Assembly: GCA_963675135.1 (NCBI GenBank)
Contig: OY776119.1
Span: forward strand, 81,027,727 to 81,091,726
Source: Galeopsis tetrahit
Taxonomy: Eukaryota; Streptophyta; Magnoliopsida; Lamiales; Lamiaceae
Direction of reading: 5' to 3'
Length of the DNA: 64,000 bases
This document shows, piece after piece, positions 33,117 through 45,300 of this stretch. The position numbers and the translations under genes were made by a program. The notes below the pieces were generated by a model, which was not told the origin of the DNA, searched no databases, and was given only the letters and a program-made list of their open reading frames with translations. Each line of letters opens with the position of its first letter. Positions within the stretch are counted from its first letter, which is position 1.

Positions 33117-33495
33117 TTTAATTAATGTAATGTATTTATTTTTATTTTATAATAGTTAATTAATTATTTATCATTTAGGTATAATTTATAAAAATTAAAT
33201 TTACTATAAATATAAGCCACAACCAATATATTTATTAATATATGTGGAAGAAATGAATTTCGTGATTTAAAAAAAAAATGAGTAAAAAATGTTTAAATAT
33301 GCATATTTCAGAATTTTAATAAAAATGTTAAAATTAAAATTTAAATATATAAATTATAAAATTTTAATTTAATATAAATATAAGTTAAAAATATATTTAT
33401 TAATATATGTGAAATAAATATAATTTGTGAATTTAAAAAAAAAAGGGTCGAAAATGAGTACATATACAATTAATATTACAACTATTAACAAAAAA
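33117..33495. other. CACTA 1 AT-rich segment, non-coding
   Basis: Very AT-rich; a ~95-bp phrase (TTAATATAAATATAAG, ATATTTATTAATATATGTG) occurs twice, at about 33190-33260 and 33365-33435, an old duplication. Confidence 0.5.
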
Positions 33496-33633
33496 TAGAC
33501 TTGTCCGAGTGGTAGGCGCCCACACACCCGGGTTCGAGTCTCAGCAAGGCCGAAATGTTGGCCAATTTATTACAAAATGCTACAGTGTCGAGCCGGGTCG
33601 GGGCCTCCCCGGTCCCAACCATATATTTTTTTA
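33496..33633 (+). mobile_element. tRNA-derived SINE-like element
   Basis: Contains an A-box-like TTGTCCGAGTGGTAGGC (33501-33517) and a B box GGTTCGAGTCT (33531-33541) at tRNA-like spacing, closest to Ser/Leu tRNAs, followed by an unrelated GC-rich body and a TATATTTTTTT end. No acceptor stem pairs, so it is not a tRNA gene. TSD not clearly visible. Confidence 0.5.
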
Positions 33634-33649
33634 ATTAATTTGTTTTACA

Positions 33650-34175
33650 GACGAAATTTTTGTCACTATAAAGGCGACGGATATTCCGTCGGTATAATCC
33701 GTCCCTATATTACATCCGAAATAAATTTTATCAAAATTAATTCTGTCGGAATTCCGTCGGTATTAGCGACGGAATTTCCGACGGACTATCCGACGGCATT
33801 GCCGACGAAATTGCCAACAGAAAATCCGACGGCATTTCCGATGGAATGTCCGACGGACTTTCCGACGGAATTGGCGACGGAAATTCCGTCGGAATTTAAT
33901 TTCTTTTTTAATTATTTTAATTAATAATTACCGACGGAATTACTGACGGAATATTGACCCGCTTTATTAAACGGGTTGTCCGGATTACCGACGGAAATAT
34001 TCCGTCGGCAAACATGACTGAAAATATCCGTCGGTAATGGCGACGGAATTAAAAATTCCGTCGTCAAAAAATGCCGACGAATGAAATGGAGACGGACAAC
34101 TTTCCGTCGGCATGCAAACCGGCCGACGAAAATTCCGTCGGTAAATCCGTCTCTAAAACGCGTGTTTTTTTAGTG
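33650..34175 (+). repeat. CACTA 1 right subterminal repeats and TIR
   Basis: Dense array of CCGACGGA / TCCGTCGG motifs in both orientations, ending in ATCCGTCTCTAAAACGCG and TTTTTTTAGTG, the complement of the left TIR. A run of simple variants GACGGAATTTCCGACGG occurs around 33765-33890. Confidence 0.88.
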
Positions 34176-34178
34176 TTC

Positions 34179-34818
34179 GAAAAGAAAAGTATGAACATAT
34201 ATAATTATATGACGAGACAGTAGTTTTGAAAGGAAAGTAGGGAAGGAGTGCGCGAAGCTTGTGGCGGGAAGGGACCCATATTTGTTGGGGTGACACGTCA
34301 ACGTCAGCGCACACAATCTCCACGCTCCATGTCATTAACCCTGTAATAATTAGTTTAATCAAGTTTCTAATCCGATTAAGCTTATGATTAGTGCACTTCT
34401 TAATGTGATAAGTATGCGTTGAGACTTGAAAGAGATGTCACGGAATCTTTGATTAATTATTATAATACTTACTATCACATCCGCCTACCCAGCTAATAAA
34501 AAAGCTTATCTTGCCCAAATGAATATTACACACTTGATCCATTTGTTTAATTCTTGCTTATTTGAGCTCGGTATGCATTTTAAGAAAAAATTAAAATGTT
34601 TATATAATTAAAAGTAGAATTTTGAAGGTGAAATATAAAATAAAAATAAAGTAGTACGTATGTGAATAATATTCTTCTTTAGAAAATTAGAATTATAAAA
34701 ATGGACGCAATGTACTCTTCTTTATAATGCCCCAATTGCATAATACGATTGTGTTTATATACTCTCCACGTATCAATTTCACAATTTTTAAATAAATCTA
34801 ATAATGCATATTGCATTT
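34179..34818. other. Non-coding spacer right of CACTA 1
   Basis: No gene. 34220-34330 is GC-richer with 'GTGACACGTCAACGTCAGCG', which includes ACGT-core motifs, but no gene starts nearby. Confidence 0.4.
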
Positions 34819-34827
34819 ATATAATAT

Positions 34828-35061
34828 GGTAAAGTCTAGTATGCACTCGAGTGCATGCTGTGCACCCTAGTTCAGGTGCACTTTTCAGTTTACTGACTTA
34901 CACTTTTTGATAAATAGTGTTGCACTTTTCAATTATTAAATTGTATAAGTAATAATTGAAAAATATAACACCATCTACCAAAAAGTGTAAGTCAGTAAAT
35001 TGAAAAGTGCAACATGGACTAAGGTGCACAACATGCACTCGAGTCCATAGCAGACCAACCC
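34828..35061. mobile_element. Foldback MITE with ~110-bp arms and 9-bp TSD (MULE-type)
   Basis: Nearly the whole element is an inverted repeat. The left arm starts GGTAAAGTCTAGTATGCACT and the right arm, read on the minus strand, GGGTTGGTCTGCTATGGACT; arms stay alignable to a 13-nt loop near 34943. Flanks ATATAATAT at 34819-34827 and 35062-35070 form a 9-bp TSD, fitting Mutator-type. AT-rich flanks mean the TSD could be partly chance. Transcripts would fold into a long hairpin. Confidence 0.72.
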
Positions 35062-35070
35062 ATATAATAT

Positions 35071-35927
35071 TGCATATCTTTTCTTATATTAATCTGGACA
35101 TTTCATCTATGTCCGGTTCTAGTGCATAAGTGACTAATTCTAATTTTTCTAAACATTTCAAATAGTACTTGGGTGTAGCAACTAGCAATTGTGGTTGTAC
35201 AAATGATGCACAATTAATAATCTATTGTTTAATAAGAACGAATTATATATTAAATGAAAACAATTGATACTAACCAATAAATTTCATTTAAAATTGAACT
35301 TTCAGTTATACGGTCCGATCAATATGTATTTATGTTTAGAGTTCTGTTATTTTACTTCAAGTAGTATTTTGTCTTGCTGCTCCTATAATATTCTTGCTCG
35401 AGTACATCTTGTACTCTATTATTAATGAATTCCATTTTTACTTTAAAAAAATGTAAGGTGAAATATAAAAACAATTATTAAGTGCTCAATAAGGTATTTA
35501 ATTAAAATATTTTATATAACTCATTTTATCTTAATTATTTATATTTCATGTATAAAATATTTATATATAAGTATTTGTATTTGGGTAAATATATTATTCA
35601 AAAATGTAAATTATATACTACATGAGAGAGTTTTATACTTGAGATGAAAGTCTTATTTCTACTCCAATACAATAAATAGATTTATAAAATCTACAAGAAA
35701 ATTGAATTTTAATTATAGAAATCCTGATTTTACTAGCTAATTAAAATTGACTTTTAGTGATAAATTCTATCATTATTTTTCAATTTTCTGTTATTAAATA
35801 TTTTTAACTAAAAAATAAATAATCAAAAAAATTTGTCACTAAAAAACAATTTTATTGAATTTTGACGTTCTATTCAATTATGTTTTAAAGTAGATCATGA
35901 CAAGAAAAACTTTCTCAAAATAAAATA

Positions 35928-35959
<32 letters not shown>

Positions 35960-36560
35960 GTGTGAGAGTTTATTTAAATATAATAGGTGACCTGCTTTAA
36001 ACTGCGCAGTCGATTCCAAATAGTTTTCTGGATTAGGGAAAGCTGGCCACTAATTAACTGGTATCCAAAACTCACTTAATTTGTTGTAGGAGTATAATTT
36101 TTCGTCACGGCTGACGCTTTGTTCTCTTATTTAAATTTCAGAGTACTTAGTATCTTTTTGCATTCACACCGATTTTAACTTTGTTTTAAAATTTTTTTAC
36201 CAAAAACTTCTATAAACTCGTTTTACAATTTTTTTTTTTATGTAAACTCGATACCAATGTTTAGTATAAGAAATAGACAATTTTTTGTATGCAATTAAGT
36301 GCATATAATGCAAACGATTAAATTATTTGGATATATCCTCAATTGTTTAATTAAAATTTTGTATCACCGCATTAGAATAAAGTTTAAATTGTGACTCAAT
36401 TGCATCAATTATACTATACAATTGAGTGCATATATATAAGTGTGACACTGCGGAATATAATTTATTTAGTATATACGAAGTTTATTGTTTAATAATTTTA
36501 AGAACAATAACACGTTAAAATCAAACATTTTTAAATGATAGCACTTCATATGCTAAAAGA
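35071..36560. other. Non-coding AT-rich spacer with TA microsatellite
   Basis: No gene. (TA)n with TG extension at 35928-35962. Otherwise no clear structure. Confidence 0.45.
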
Positions 36561-36562
36561 TA

Positions 36563-36827
36563 CTCCATTCGTCCCAAAAAAATGTTTGCACCAAAAAGTC
36601 GAATGTGATCACTTATTTCAATTTTCGTGTTTCATTTTATTTTACTATATGGATGAATGATGATTGACATGCGTCATATTAAAATATAATCAACGTCCTA
36701 TAATATTGAGGGGCGACATATGTTAAAAATTCAGTAGGGTGGAATATCAGTGGAATAAGGGAATCAAATCGTAAAAAGTGGACAAACATACTAAGAAAAA
36801 TGTGTAATGAGTGGAGTGATGGAGAGT
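36563..36827. mobile_element. Stowaway-like MITE remnant
   Basis: Left end TA|CTCCATTCGTCCCAAAAA at 36561; right end GTGGAGTGATGGAGAG|TA at 36812-36829, an imperfect inverted copy. Ends and TA flanks fit a decayed Stowaway-type MITE. Confidence 0.45.
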
Positions 36828-36985
36828 AATTTTATAAACTTTTATGAATAAAGTAAATGATTAAATTGAGTGTAAAAGTAATGATATTTTATATAAATAT
36901 GTAAATATTGTGAGGGTAAAATTTATATATAAAAAAAAATTTTAAATATACAAACAATTGTGGAACGAACAAATAAAAAAAATGT
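36828..36985 (+). repeat. Dispersed repeat family, copy C
   Basis: Same core as 7916-8085 and 17887-18035 ('TAATTTTATAAACTTTTATG', 'ATAAAGTAAATG', 'GTGTAAAAGTAATG', 'AAATATTGTGAGGGTAAAAT'). As in copy A it follows a GGAG-type MITE end directly. Confidence 0.55.
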
Positions 36986-37628
36986 GCAAACATTTACGAT
37001 AACAATGAAGTATCACCTCGGAGGAGCTGGGTTCATCAAAAAAAAAAATTCTAATGTTGCGGTAATCAAATTGAGAGGTGAAAAGTAGTATCGATCAGAA
37101 CGGGTTGGAACTTGGAAGATAATTACCATAAAATGAATTTTCCAGGCAAAATTTTTAATTTCCTGGCGAAAAGGACCAAAATTAACGCGCCAAAATTAAT
37201 AAAGTAAGATGAAAATGAATTAAAATTGGATTAAAGATGCAATTAAAAGGATGTGTGAAATTAAATCCCCTGTATAACGAATTAGAAGAGAAAAGCGTCA
37301 ACTGAACTAAGACAGTGTTGACTGAAAAGCGGTATTGGGTAAACTAGTAGCTAGGAGACAAATTTTTTTCATATATATATATATTGTCGGCCAGTATTAA
37401 TTTCAAAAAAAATATTATTTAATCCAACACAACTGGAGAATCTTAACAACATTATCGATCGATCCACACAAAATTAAACAAAAGCTCTTAAACATCGAGA
37501 TACATGCATTCATTCATTGTTGTCGTATAATTTTGAGTTGAAAATAACATGTCAACTTATAATCACTTACATCACTCCAAAATAGAAGATGCTTCGAATC
37601 GGTTCCGTTCACACCATTTTTGTATACA

Positions 37629-37637
37629 TATATATAA
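37629..37637 (+). promoter_or_regulatory. TATA box of the FIT-like gene
   Basis: TATATATAAG in a 'TACATATATATAAGCC' context, about 65 bp upstream of the start codon; the leader ends in a poly-A tract just before AACAATGG, a good plant start context. Confidence 0.55.
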
Positions 37638-37697
37638 GCCGCCATCTCGACAACCAATTAGAAACAGCCGACCAAATTAAAAAAAAAAAAAAAAACA

Positions 37698-39281
37698 ATG
37701 GATAGGGTTAATTGTGATGACCTTGGAGTATTCGAGCAATATGGAATTAATAGTGATTTTGGGTTGATTGATTTTATGGATAATGAGGCCAATTTCGATC
37801 GCTATATCGATCTCATTCGAGGAGACACCCAACAACAACAACAACCTCCTATTTTCAACTCCAATGTTAATTATCAATCATGTAGTAGTGATTTTCAAAA
37901 CATGAATATTAATATGGGTGTGGAAGCCCAATTTTATCCGGCGGCGGAAACGGCGGCGCCTATGGGGTTGTTTGGCTTCGACAACCCTAACTTGAACCAT
38001 GCAGATTTCGGGCTCCTGCACGAAAATGGAATGACGTTATGCCACGCCGATGTACAACAACTTTTATTGGACGAGGAAGAGGAAGAGGAGGAGGAATGGT
38101 CGGGCTCTGGGAGCGGCACCACCCCCAATAACGAGACGTCGAAGAAGAGTGATGGTAAGAACGATCGATCGAGAACCCTAATTTCGGAGCGAAAGCGGAG
38201 AAGCCGAATGAAGGAAAAGCTCTACGCCTTGCGCTCTTTGGTTCCTAATATAACCAAGGTCCCTTTTCATCTCCCTATTTTATTTTATTTTTAATTTCAA
38301 CATATCTTTATAACTTTTCTAGCTAATAAAAATCTTTAATAACGAGTTTAACTAAATTGACGTCTGTTATTAAAGGTTAATTTTCTTGTAGTGCTCGATC
38401 ACAAGAGCTAAAGTGTTAATTTGTATATGAATATTGCAGATGGACAAGGCTTCCATAGTTGGGGATGCGGTGTCATACGTACAAGATATGAAAATGCAGG
38501 CAAAGAAGCTGAGAGCCGAAATAGCAAGTTTGGAATCCTCCTTGAATAATAATAATAATAATAATAATAATGGAGGATCAGGGGACAAGTACCAAGAAAT
38601 TAGAAGCTCCAAAGCTTACCCTACAAGTTTCAATTTGAAGATTTTTAAGGTACTAATTAATTTAAGTTTGATCAATTTCATGATATATATGACAATGGTA
38701 CGTTTTAATTTGTGAATTATATTGATGGAATTAATATCTAAATGAGCTATATATTACCTTTTGTTATCATAAGTTTACCCTAAATTATGGGCCGGTCCAA
38801 AGTTGAATCCACATCATTGACTGGTTAACATGATGGATCGATCCTGTTAGTATGAAAATGGTTTATGTAATACTTTGGTTTTAACAAAATTATGCAGATG
38901 GACGTTACTCAAGTAGAGGACAATGGGTTTTACGTGAGAATAGTTGCGAAGAAAGGAAAAGGCGTTGCGATGTTGCTTTACAGAGGGCTTGAATCCCTCA
39001 ATGCCTTCACTATTCACAACTCAAATTTAGCTGCTGCTTCTGCTGACAATTATGTCTTCACCTTCACTTTGCATGTGAGATATTTAATTCCATTAATAGT
39101 TTTTTTAAATTGAATTTAATTAAATAATAAAGTTACTCATACATGCATGATTTGGTCTCTCGTACAGACAATGCAAGAAGGAGGGAATATGGGCGGGGGC
39201 ATGATAAACTTAGAGAATGTGAAGGTGTGGATGGTCAACGTTTTTCTGAACCAGGGATTTGAATTTCACACAATATCTTAA
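37698..39281 (+). CDS. FIT: FIT/FER-type bHLH transcription factor (iron deficiency response)
   Basis: FIT (Arabidopsis bHLH29; tomato FER) is the nuclear activator of root iron-uptake genes such as IRT1 and FRO2 and works as a heterodimer with subgroup Ib bHLH proteins. Four exons: 37698-38258, 38440-38649, 38898-39074, 39168-39281; 1062 nt, 353 aa, all borders GT-AG and in phase 0. The acidic N-terminus has the FIT-like 'NFDRYIDLIRGD'. The bHLH is 'DRSRTLISERKRRSRMKEKL' plus 'YALRSLVPNITK' / 'MDKASIVGDAVSYVQDM', split by intron 1 at the Lys-Met junction, with the Glu-Arg DNA-contact pair present. The C-terminal ACT-like part ('MDVTQVEDNGFYVRIVAKKG', 'LYRGLESLNAF', 'NVFLNQGFEF') matches the FIT end. 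A poly-Asn run (AAT repeats, 38547-38572) lies between. Slightly longer than Arabidopsis FIT. Orthology is by motif recall. Confidence 0.9.
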
Positions 39282-42078
39282 TTATTCATTCCAATGTTAT
39301 TAATTAATCTTGCAGATCGCGTATCTCCTCCTATATATCATTAATTAATTTTCTGGCTAATTAATTATGTGTACTTAGGGGTTCGATCTGTATTTTCAAT
39401 TAGCTAAGGCTTGTTAATTATTACTATTAAAGGTAATTAAAGAGAGCCACGCACTTTTCAATTTTCGAATATAATAGTAGCTAGTATATATATTTTATTT
39501 GTCCCCTCGTCAACTCTTATTAGTACATTGTGTTGCATATATGATTGCATCCATCACGTGCAAACGTACAAAATTACTTTCTGAATTACATTCCTTATAT
39601 ATACTATAGTAATTCAAATTATTGACTTCTTACTCGTCCACATGAAATCATTGCTGATTAATTAGATCCAAATTTCCAAAAATTGTTAATAGACCATGCA
39701 TGAACAGATGAACTTAAGTTTTTCATAATAGAAAAAAAAAAGGTTATAATCTATTTTTTTAAAGTAATTATATCTCACTACTCACTTTTGAAATGAGTAT
39801 ACTCTCAAAAGTGAATAATAAATCCCACTGCAAACAAAATAAAATGTGAGTCATGTGAGTGAAAAACTTTTTCGTTTATGGACATAGGCAAAAAAAAAAA
39901 AACTTTTTTTTTCATCAATCTAAATGGGAATTTTCCTTTTATTTTCCCATTATTTTTATGATGTGATATATTTGTAAAAAGTCTAAAAATTTGAAATATA
40001 TATATACTAGTGCACTATCCGCGTATTACGCGGAATTTAAAAATAAATATTTATTTTGTTCAAAGTTAATATGTATAATTTCTTTTAATATGATTGTTTT
40101 TATAAATATTGATTGTTTATGATGTATAAAGTAAAAAAATTAAGGGAATAAATTGGCGTATTCAGGTAATAAAAAAATTCATTAATAAAAGTGTGTATAT
40201 TAAATTTGGATTGACAAAAAAAAGTAAAGTTATTAAGTTTGGACGAAGGGAGTAGGTATGTAAATCATTTCGGTAATAGATTTGAGCGTGCTGAACGAGG
40301 GCGCGCGCATGTGGCCTTTCAGGGAGTGTACCCTTAGTCCATAGTTAAACTTTCTTCACACTTCAATGTTAATAAACACTTCAAAAGTTTTGTAAGGTAT
40401 TATCTATGTGGGACATGTGATCCTTCACATTTCCACACTCAAACTCACACTAAAAGTTGAAACCCTTCAACTTCCTTAATTAATTTCTCACTCACCTAAG
40501 ATTTTATTGAGATATTAAATATACCACGTTCATCTACTCTACGAGTAGATCGACTATGTCACGTTTAATTATTTAATAATTAACGTTTAGTCCATCTAAT
40601 TAATTTAATTAGATAAGGATATCAAAATCCAATTAATCCACATTAATTCCAAAAAAAAGAGACGTACTAAAATTTAATGGATTACGAACGTAACGATGTG
40701 TATCATGATATTAATTATGGATGTAGTATATAATTTGTTGAAACGAATAAGTTTTTGTCCCGGATGAAACAAAAATATAATTAATTTAATTAGGCCTAGT
40801 TTGGTAGAATATATTAGTTGAAGATAAATTAATGAGCAATTAGACTCAAGATAGATATTGTTAGTTGGGTTTAAAATTAAATTTCTTAAAAACACACTCA
40901 TTGTGTGCATATTAAATGATAAGAAAACACATCATCTACGATTTAATTTAGAATCTGATCATAAATATCTCAACATATTTACCCGGCCATTTAATTAGGA
41001 CTTAAAGGATGAAGAAGAATCTAACCTAACATATGTTATGAACAACATATAGACAAGTCCCTTATTACTTAAGTAGTCAAATAATAAAAAAGTAATTGAA
41101 GTGATCGATGATTATGCAATTTATGCATGAATGCAAGAAAAGTACTAGTTCAGATACATTGTATTCCTCCTTAATTGGTGACTTAGAGCCTGCAGGGCAA
41201 CATACATGAACCAGTTTCAGTTTATTGTGCACACAGTACTCGTCGATCTTAATTAACCCGTAAACACCGCTAATTAATCTCCAAACCCGACATACAAATC
41301 CAGTCAAACAATATTTAAATTAAATATTAAATGATTAATAAATGTAAGTATATGTCTCCCAACCCAAAAATAAATAAATAAAGACAGCATGTAAAAAAAG
41401 AAAATGAAGACGTGTCTTACTCCCGTCCATAAAGATTTGGAAATGAGTCTCCCCTCCATTTAATTTTATGTAAATTTACAGAGATAAGATAACATGTGAA
41501 AGGAAATTAATGATGTGATAATGCATGTGAATTCTATTTTTTTTCCTCCTCCTATTCAAAATATATGTCATCTTAAGCTCATACACACATATTAAGAAAA
41601 TAATTGACTTCTCATTTTACTCTTGATTAATGCTTGTAATTCTCATTAAAAAAAATACATGTATGTAAATATTAATTGATTTTAAGGGTAAATTTGAAAT
41701 AAATATAATTAATTTACATTGAAAAATGTAAAACGACTTATATTTTGCAAAGAAAACGAAAGGTCAAAACGACTTATATTAAAAATAGAAGGGAGTACAA
41801 AGTAAATGGGCAAATCTTTATTTGGATTTTCTGTCTCGAGTTCATATAAATTTATTTATACATGCAAGTTCATATATATTTGGTGTAATTTACAACTCAC
41901 CCAAAGTTATATAACCTAGATCATGCCAATATATATAAATCTATTTATACTCCATCCATGCAACTGTAATAATATCAAATTATATCTATATCTATAGGGT
42001 CTCTTTACTTGATGGATTGAGCGTTAGATTTGATGAGTAAACCCATCTTCTTTTATATTTGTAGTAATATATTTGTAG
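39282..42078. other. Non-coding region downstream of FIT-like gene
   Basis: No gene found. MITE-type ends are visible: GGACGAAGGGAGTA near 40241-40254, and TACTCCCGTCC at 41419 with AGAAGGGAGTA near 41789, so one or two Stowaway-like insertions probably lie here. The phrase TAGTGCACTATCCGCGTATT near 40008 resembles ends of a degraded element. A 76-codon minus frame at 41077-41307 has no family match. Confidence 0.4.
42074..42078. repeat. Copia TSD, left copy
   Basis: TGTAG, matching 46581-46585. Confidence 0.75.
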
Positions 42079-42251
42079 TAATAGGAAATAATAATATAGG
42101 AATAATATATTTTAATTTGGTTTATATCTTTTGTATTTATCTCTTTGATATGGTTGTTGTATTTACCTTAATTATCTCATTGTAAATACTCTTTTAAATA
42201 GTGAATCATTCATATCACCTCATTAACGGTGATCACATACCTATTCTCACA
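42079..42251 (+). repeat. Copia 5' LTR
   Basis: Starts TAATAGGAAATAATAATATA, ends ACCTATTCTCACA. Contains a TATA-like CTTTTAAATAG near 42190. Confidence 0.88.
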
Positions 42252-42329
42252 TGATATCAGTCTGACTTACCGAAACCCTAATTCTTCTCTAAAGCCTCAC
42301 GCTTAAAATTTCCCTACCCTCCCTATGGC

Positions 42330-45300
42330 GGCGGCGACATAATCCCCCCGCCATCCCTCTCAATGTTTTGGTCCACCTCTTGACCATCAAGCTATCTTCC
42401 TCCAAATATCTGCTTTGGCGAAATCAGGTAGTCCCGGTGCTGTCAAGTCATGATCTCATCTCCCATGTTCATGGTACGACTCCCGCTCCGGCCAAGTCGA
42501 TCACGGAATCCGGTGAATCGACTCCAAACCCTGCGTATACCGCTTGGTTTGAGAAGGATCAGAAGATTCTAAGTCTTCTTCTCTCCTCACTTTCTAAAGA
42601 AGCCATGGTCGAGGTCATTGGTTGTGACACCTCGCGTGCCATATGGGTTGCTCTCGAGGCTGCCTACAGTCACACCTCGGTTTTTTGCATAAGTCAATTG
42701 CGGAACCAGTTACTTTCTCTTCGTCGTGATTCTACCTCTGTTCACGATTATAGAAAGAAATTTTGTGCCCTCTGCGATCAGCTTGCTTCCATTGGTAAGC
42801 CAGTTAATGACAGCGATAAGTGTCATTGGTTTCTCACTGGTCTTGGCCCTCAATACACTGGTTTCTCGGACACTCACATGGCCATGTCGCCCATGCCTGC
42901 TTTTCGTGATCTGATCCATCAGGCGTTGAACTTTGAGCAGTTTACCCGCTCGATGGACTCATCGTCCTCGCCCGTCCCGACGTTCGCTGCTGCTCCTCAC
43001 CCGAACAAGTCTCCTCGCCCCGGTCCCAAATCCCGGCGTTCTTCTTCTCGGAATTCTGGTGGCCAGGCGACCACTGGCTCCTCGGCAGGTATCTCGGGTC
43101 CTGCTCGTCACCCCCCACTTGCCAGATCTTCCGCCAACAAGGCCACTATGCGAACCGTTGTCCTGATCGATATGCTCGCTCTACTCCGTCTGCAGCCAAG
43201 CTCGCTCATGCCCTCGACACTCAGTATCGTATCTCACAGCCTCCGCCCTCTGATTGGTTTCTCGACAGCGGTTCTTCTGCCCACATGACTCCTCACTCCA
43301 CTAATTTGGACAACCTCCATCCGTATTCTGGTAACGATAATGTTGTTGTTGCTAATGGTTCTACCGTTCCGATCACTCATGTTGGGTCGTGTTCAGTCAA
43401 TAAGGGTGTTCGTTTATTAGATGTGCTCGTTGTTTCGCATCTTACTAAGAAATTATTATCCATCAATAAGCTTACTTTCGACTTTCCTGTTGATGTGTTA
43501 TTTATTAATGACTCATTGTCATTCAGAATAGGGCGACCAAACAACCCTTGGTGAAGGGTCGGCATAGTCGAGGACTCCATGCTTTGGAGCAAGACACTCC
43601 AACCCTGGTCGCTGCTTTACGGAGCTCATCGTTGAAGGCTTCTTTTGAGTGTTGGCATCGTAGATTATGCCATGTTCCTATTTTTGTCGTTACTTTATTA
43701 AATAAATTGGGCATGTTATCCCTCACTTCTATTTTGCCCAAACCGGGTTTATGCACTCCTTTTCAGATGACTAAGAGTAAACATTTATCTTTTTCTTTGA
43801 ATGAAAAGCGAGTTTTAAATGTTTTAGATTTAATTCATTGTGACCTTTGGGGACCTGCCCCAGTTTCCTCGAATGATGGTTTTCGGTACTATGTTATTTT
43901 GTGGATGACTTCTCCAGATTTACTTGGCTCTATCCTCTGCATGCCAAGTCCGATTTCTATGATGTGTTTGTTCGGTTTCACACATTTGTTTGCAATCAGT
44001 TTTCCACCACAGTTAAGGCGTTCCAGAGTGATGGTGGCACAGAGTTTATTAATGGTCGTGTTCGCAGCTTCCTCGCTGATCATGGCATCCATCATCGCCT
44101 CTCTTGCCCTTACACTCCTCAACAGAATGGTCGGGCCGAGCGCAAGTATTGTCATGTCACTGAAACTTGGCTCTCTTTGTTGTTTCAAGCGAGCATGCCT
44201 ACTCATTTTTGGGTTGATGCCTTCTCCACTGCTGTTTACATTATCAACCGCTTGCCCACATCTGTTCTCGGGGACAGGTCGCCATTTCAGCTCTTGTTCG
44301 GCACTTCTCCGAACTTAGCAAACTTCAGAACATTTGGTTGTCGGGTTTTCCCATACCTTCGGGATTATGCTCTACACAAGCTTGCTCCTCGCAGCTCTCC
44401 ATGTGTCTTTAAGAGTTACAGTTCTTCTCATAAAGGGTTTCGGTGTTACGATCTGATCGCTTCCCGCTTCTACACTACTCGTCATGCTCAGTTTGACGAA
44501 TCTGTGTTCCCGTTCTCGGCCGTCCATGCTCCTTCCTCGCCTGTTGTTTCCCTTGAGATCAGCTCTTTCATGGAACCATCAGCTGCTCCTCGCCGGTCTC
44601 CTTGTGGTCTCTTCCCTGACCCACCAGAGCTGCCCATGCCTCCTGCTCGCCCTGCCGTTCAGGAGCCTCCTGCACTCCCAGCAGTTCAACTGCCCCCTAC
44701 TCGCCCAGCGGCCCAGCAGCCTCTTGTTCGCCCTGATGCTCGTCCGCTTCCTGTTCCGACTCACCCAATGGTGACTCGTGCGAGGTCTGGTATATTTAAG
44801 CCTCGGTACATTACTGACATTGCGACCATTGGCCTCCTGTCTGCTCTCTCGGTCTCTGATGAGCCTAAGGGTTTTAAATCAGCCCTTAACATCCACACTG
44901 GTTAGCTGCAATGCAATCTGAGCTTGATGCCCTGCATGTTAATCAAACTTGGGAGCTCGTCCCTCGCCCTCCCTGTACAAACATTGTTGGTTCGAAATGG
45001 GTCTTTCGCACCAAATACCTTGCGGATGGTTCGATTGATTGCTACAAAGCCCGTCTGTTCGCCCAGGGCTTCTCGCAGGTTCTAGGCATTGACTTCTCGC
45101 ACACATTCAGTCCGGTCGTCAAAGCCGCTACTGTTCGTATCATCTTGTGTCTGGCTGTTCGAAATCAGTGGCACATGTGCCAGCTCGATGTCAACAATGC
45201 ATTTCTTCATGGAGAATTGACGAACACTGTTTACATGGCCAACCCCCTGGATTTTTTTATCCTCGATTGCCTGACCATGTTTGTCGCCTCAAGAAGGCAC

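Larger units (their letters stand above)
18036..34175 (+). mobile_element. CACTA (En/Spm) element 1, with a nested MULE
   Basis: TIRs: left CACTACAAAAAATGCGCG, right (minus strand) CACTAAAAAAACACGCG, both continuing into '(A/T)TAGAGACGGA'. Flanking 3-bp TSD TTC (18033-18035 and 34176-34178), as expected for CACTA. Subterminal arrays of the palindromic motif CCGACGGAAT...ATTCCGTCGG lie just inside both ends. Without the 9.6-kb MULE the element is about 6.5 kb. It carries a TNPA-like gene (29047-30656) and a TNP2/TNPD-like gene (31370-33116), both broken, so it is not autonomous in this state. Confidence 0.93.

Noticed and set aside
33501..33571. Genuine tRNA-Ser/Leu gene
   Set aside because: No cloverleaf closes and the 3' part is unrelated to a tRNA.
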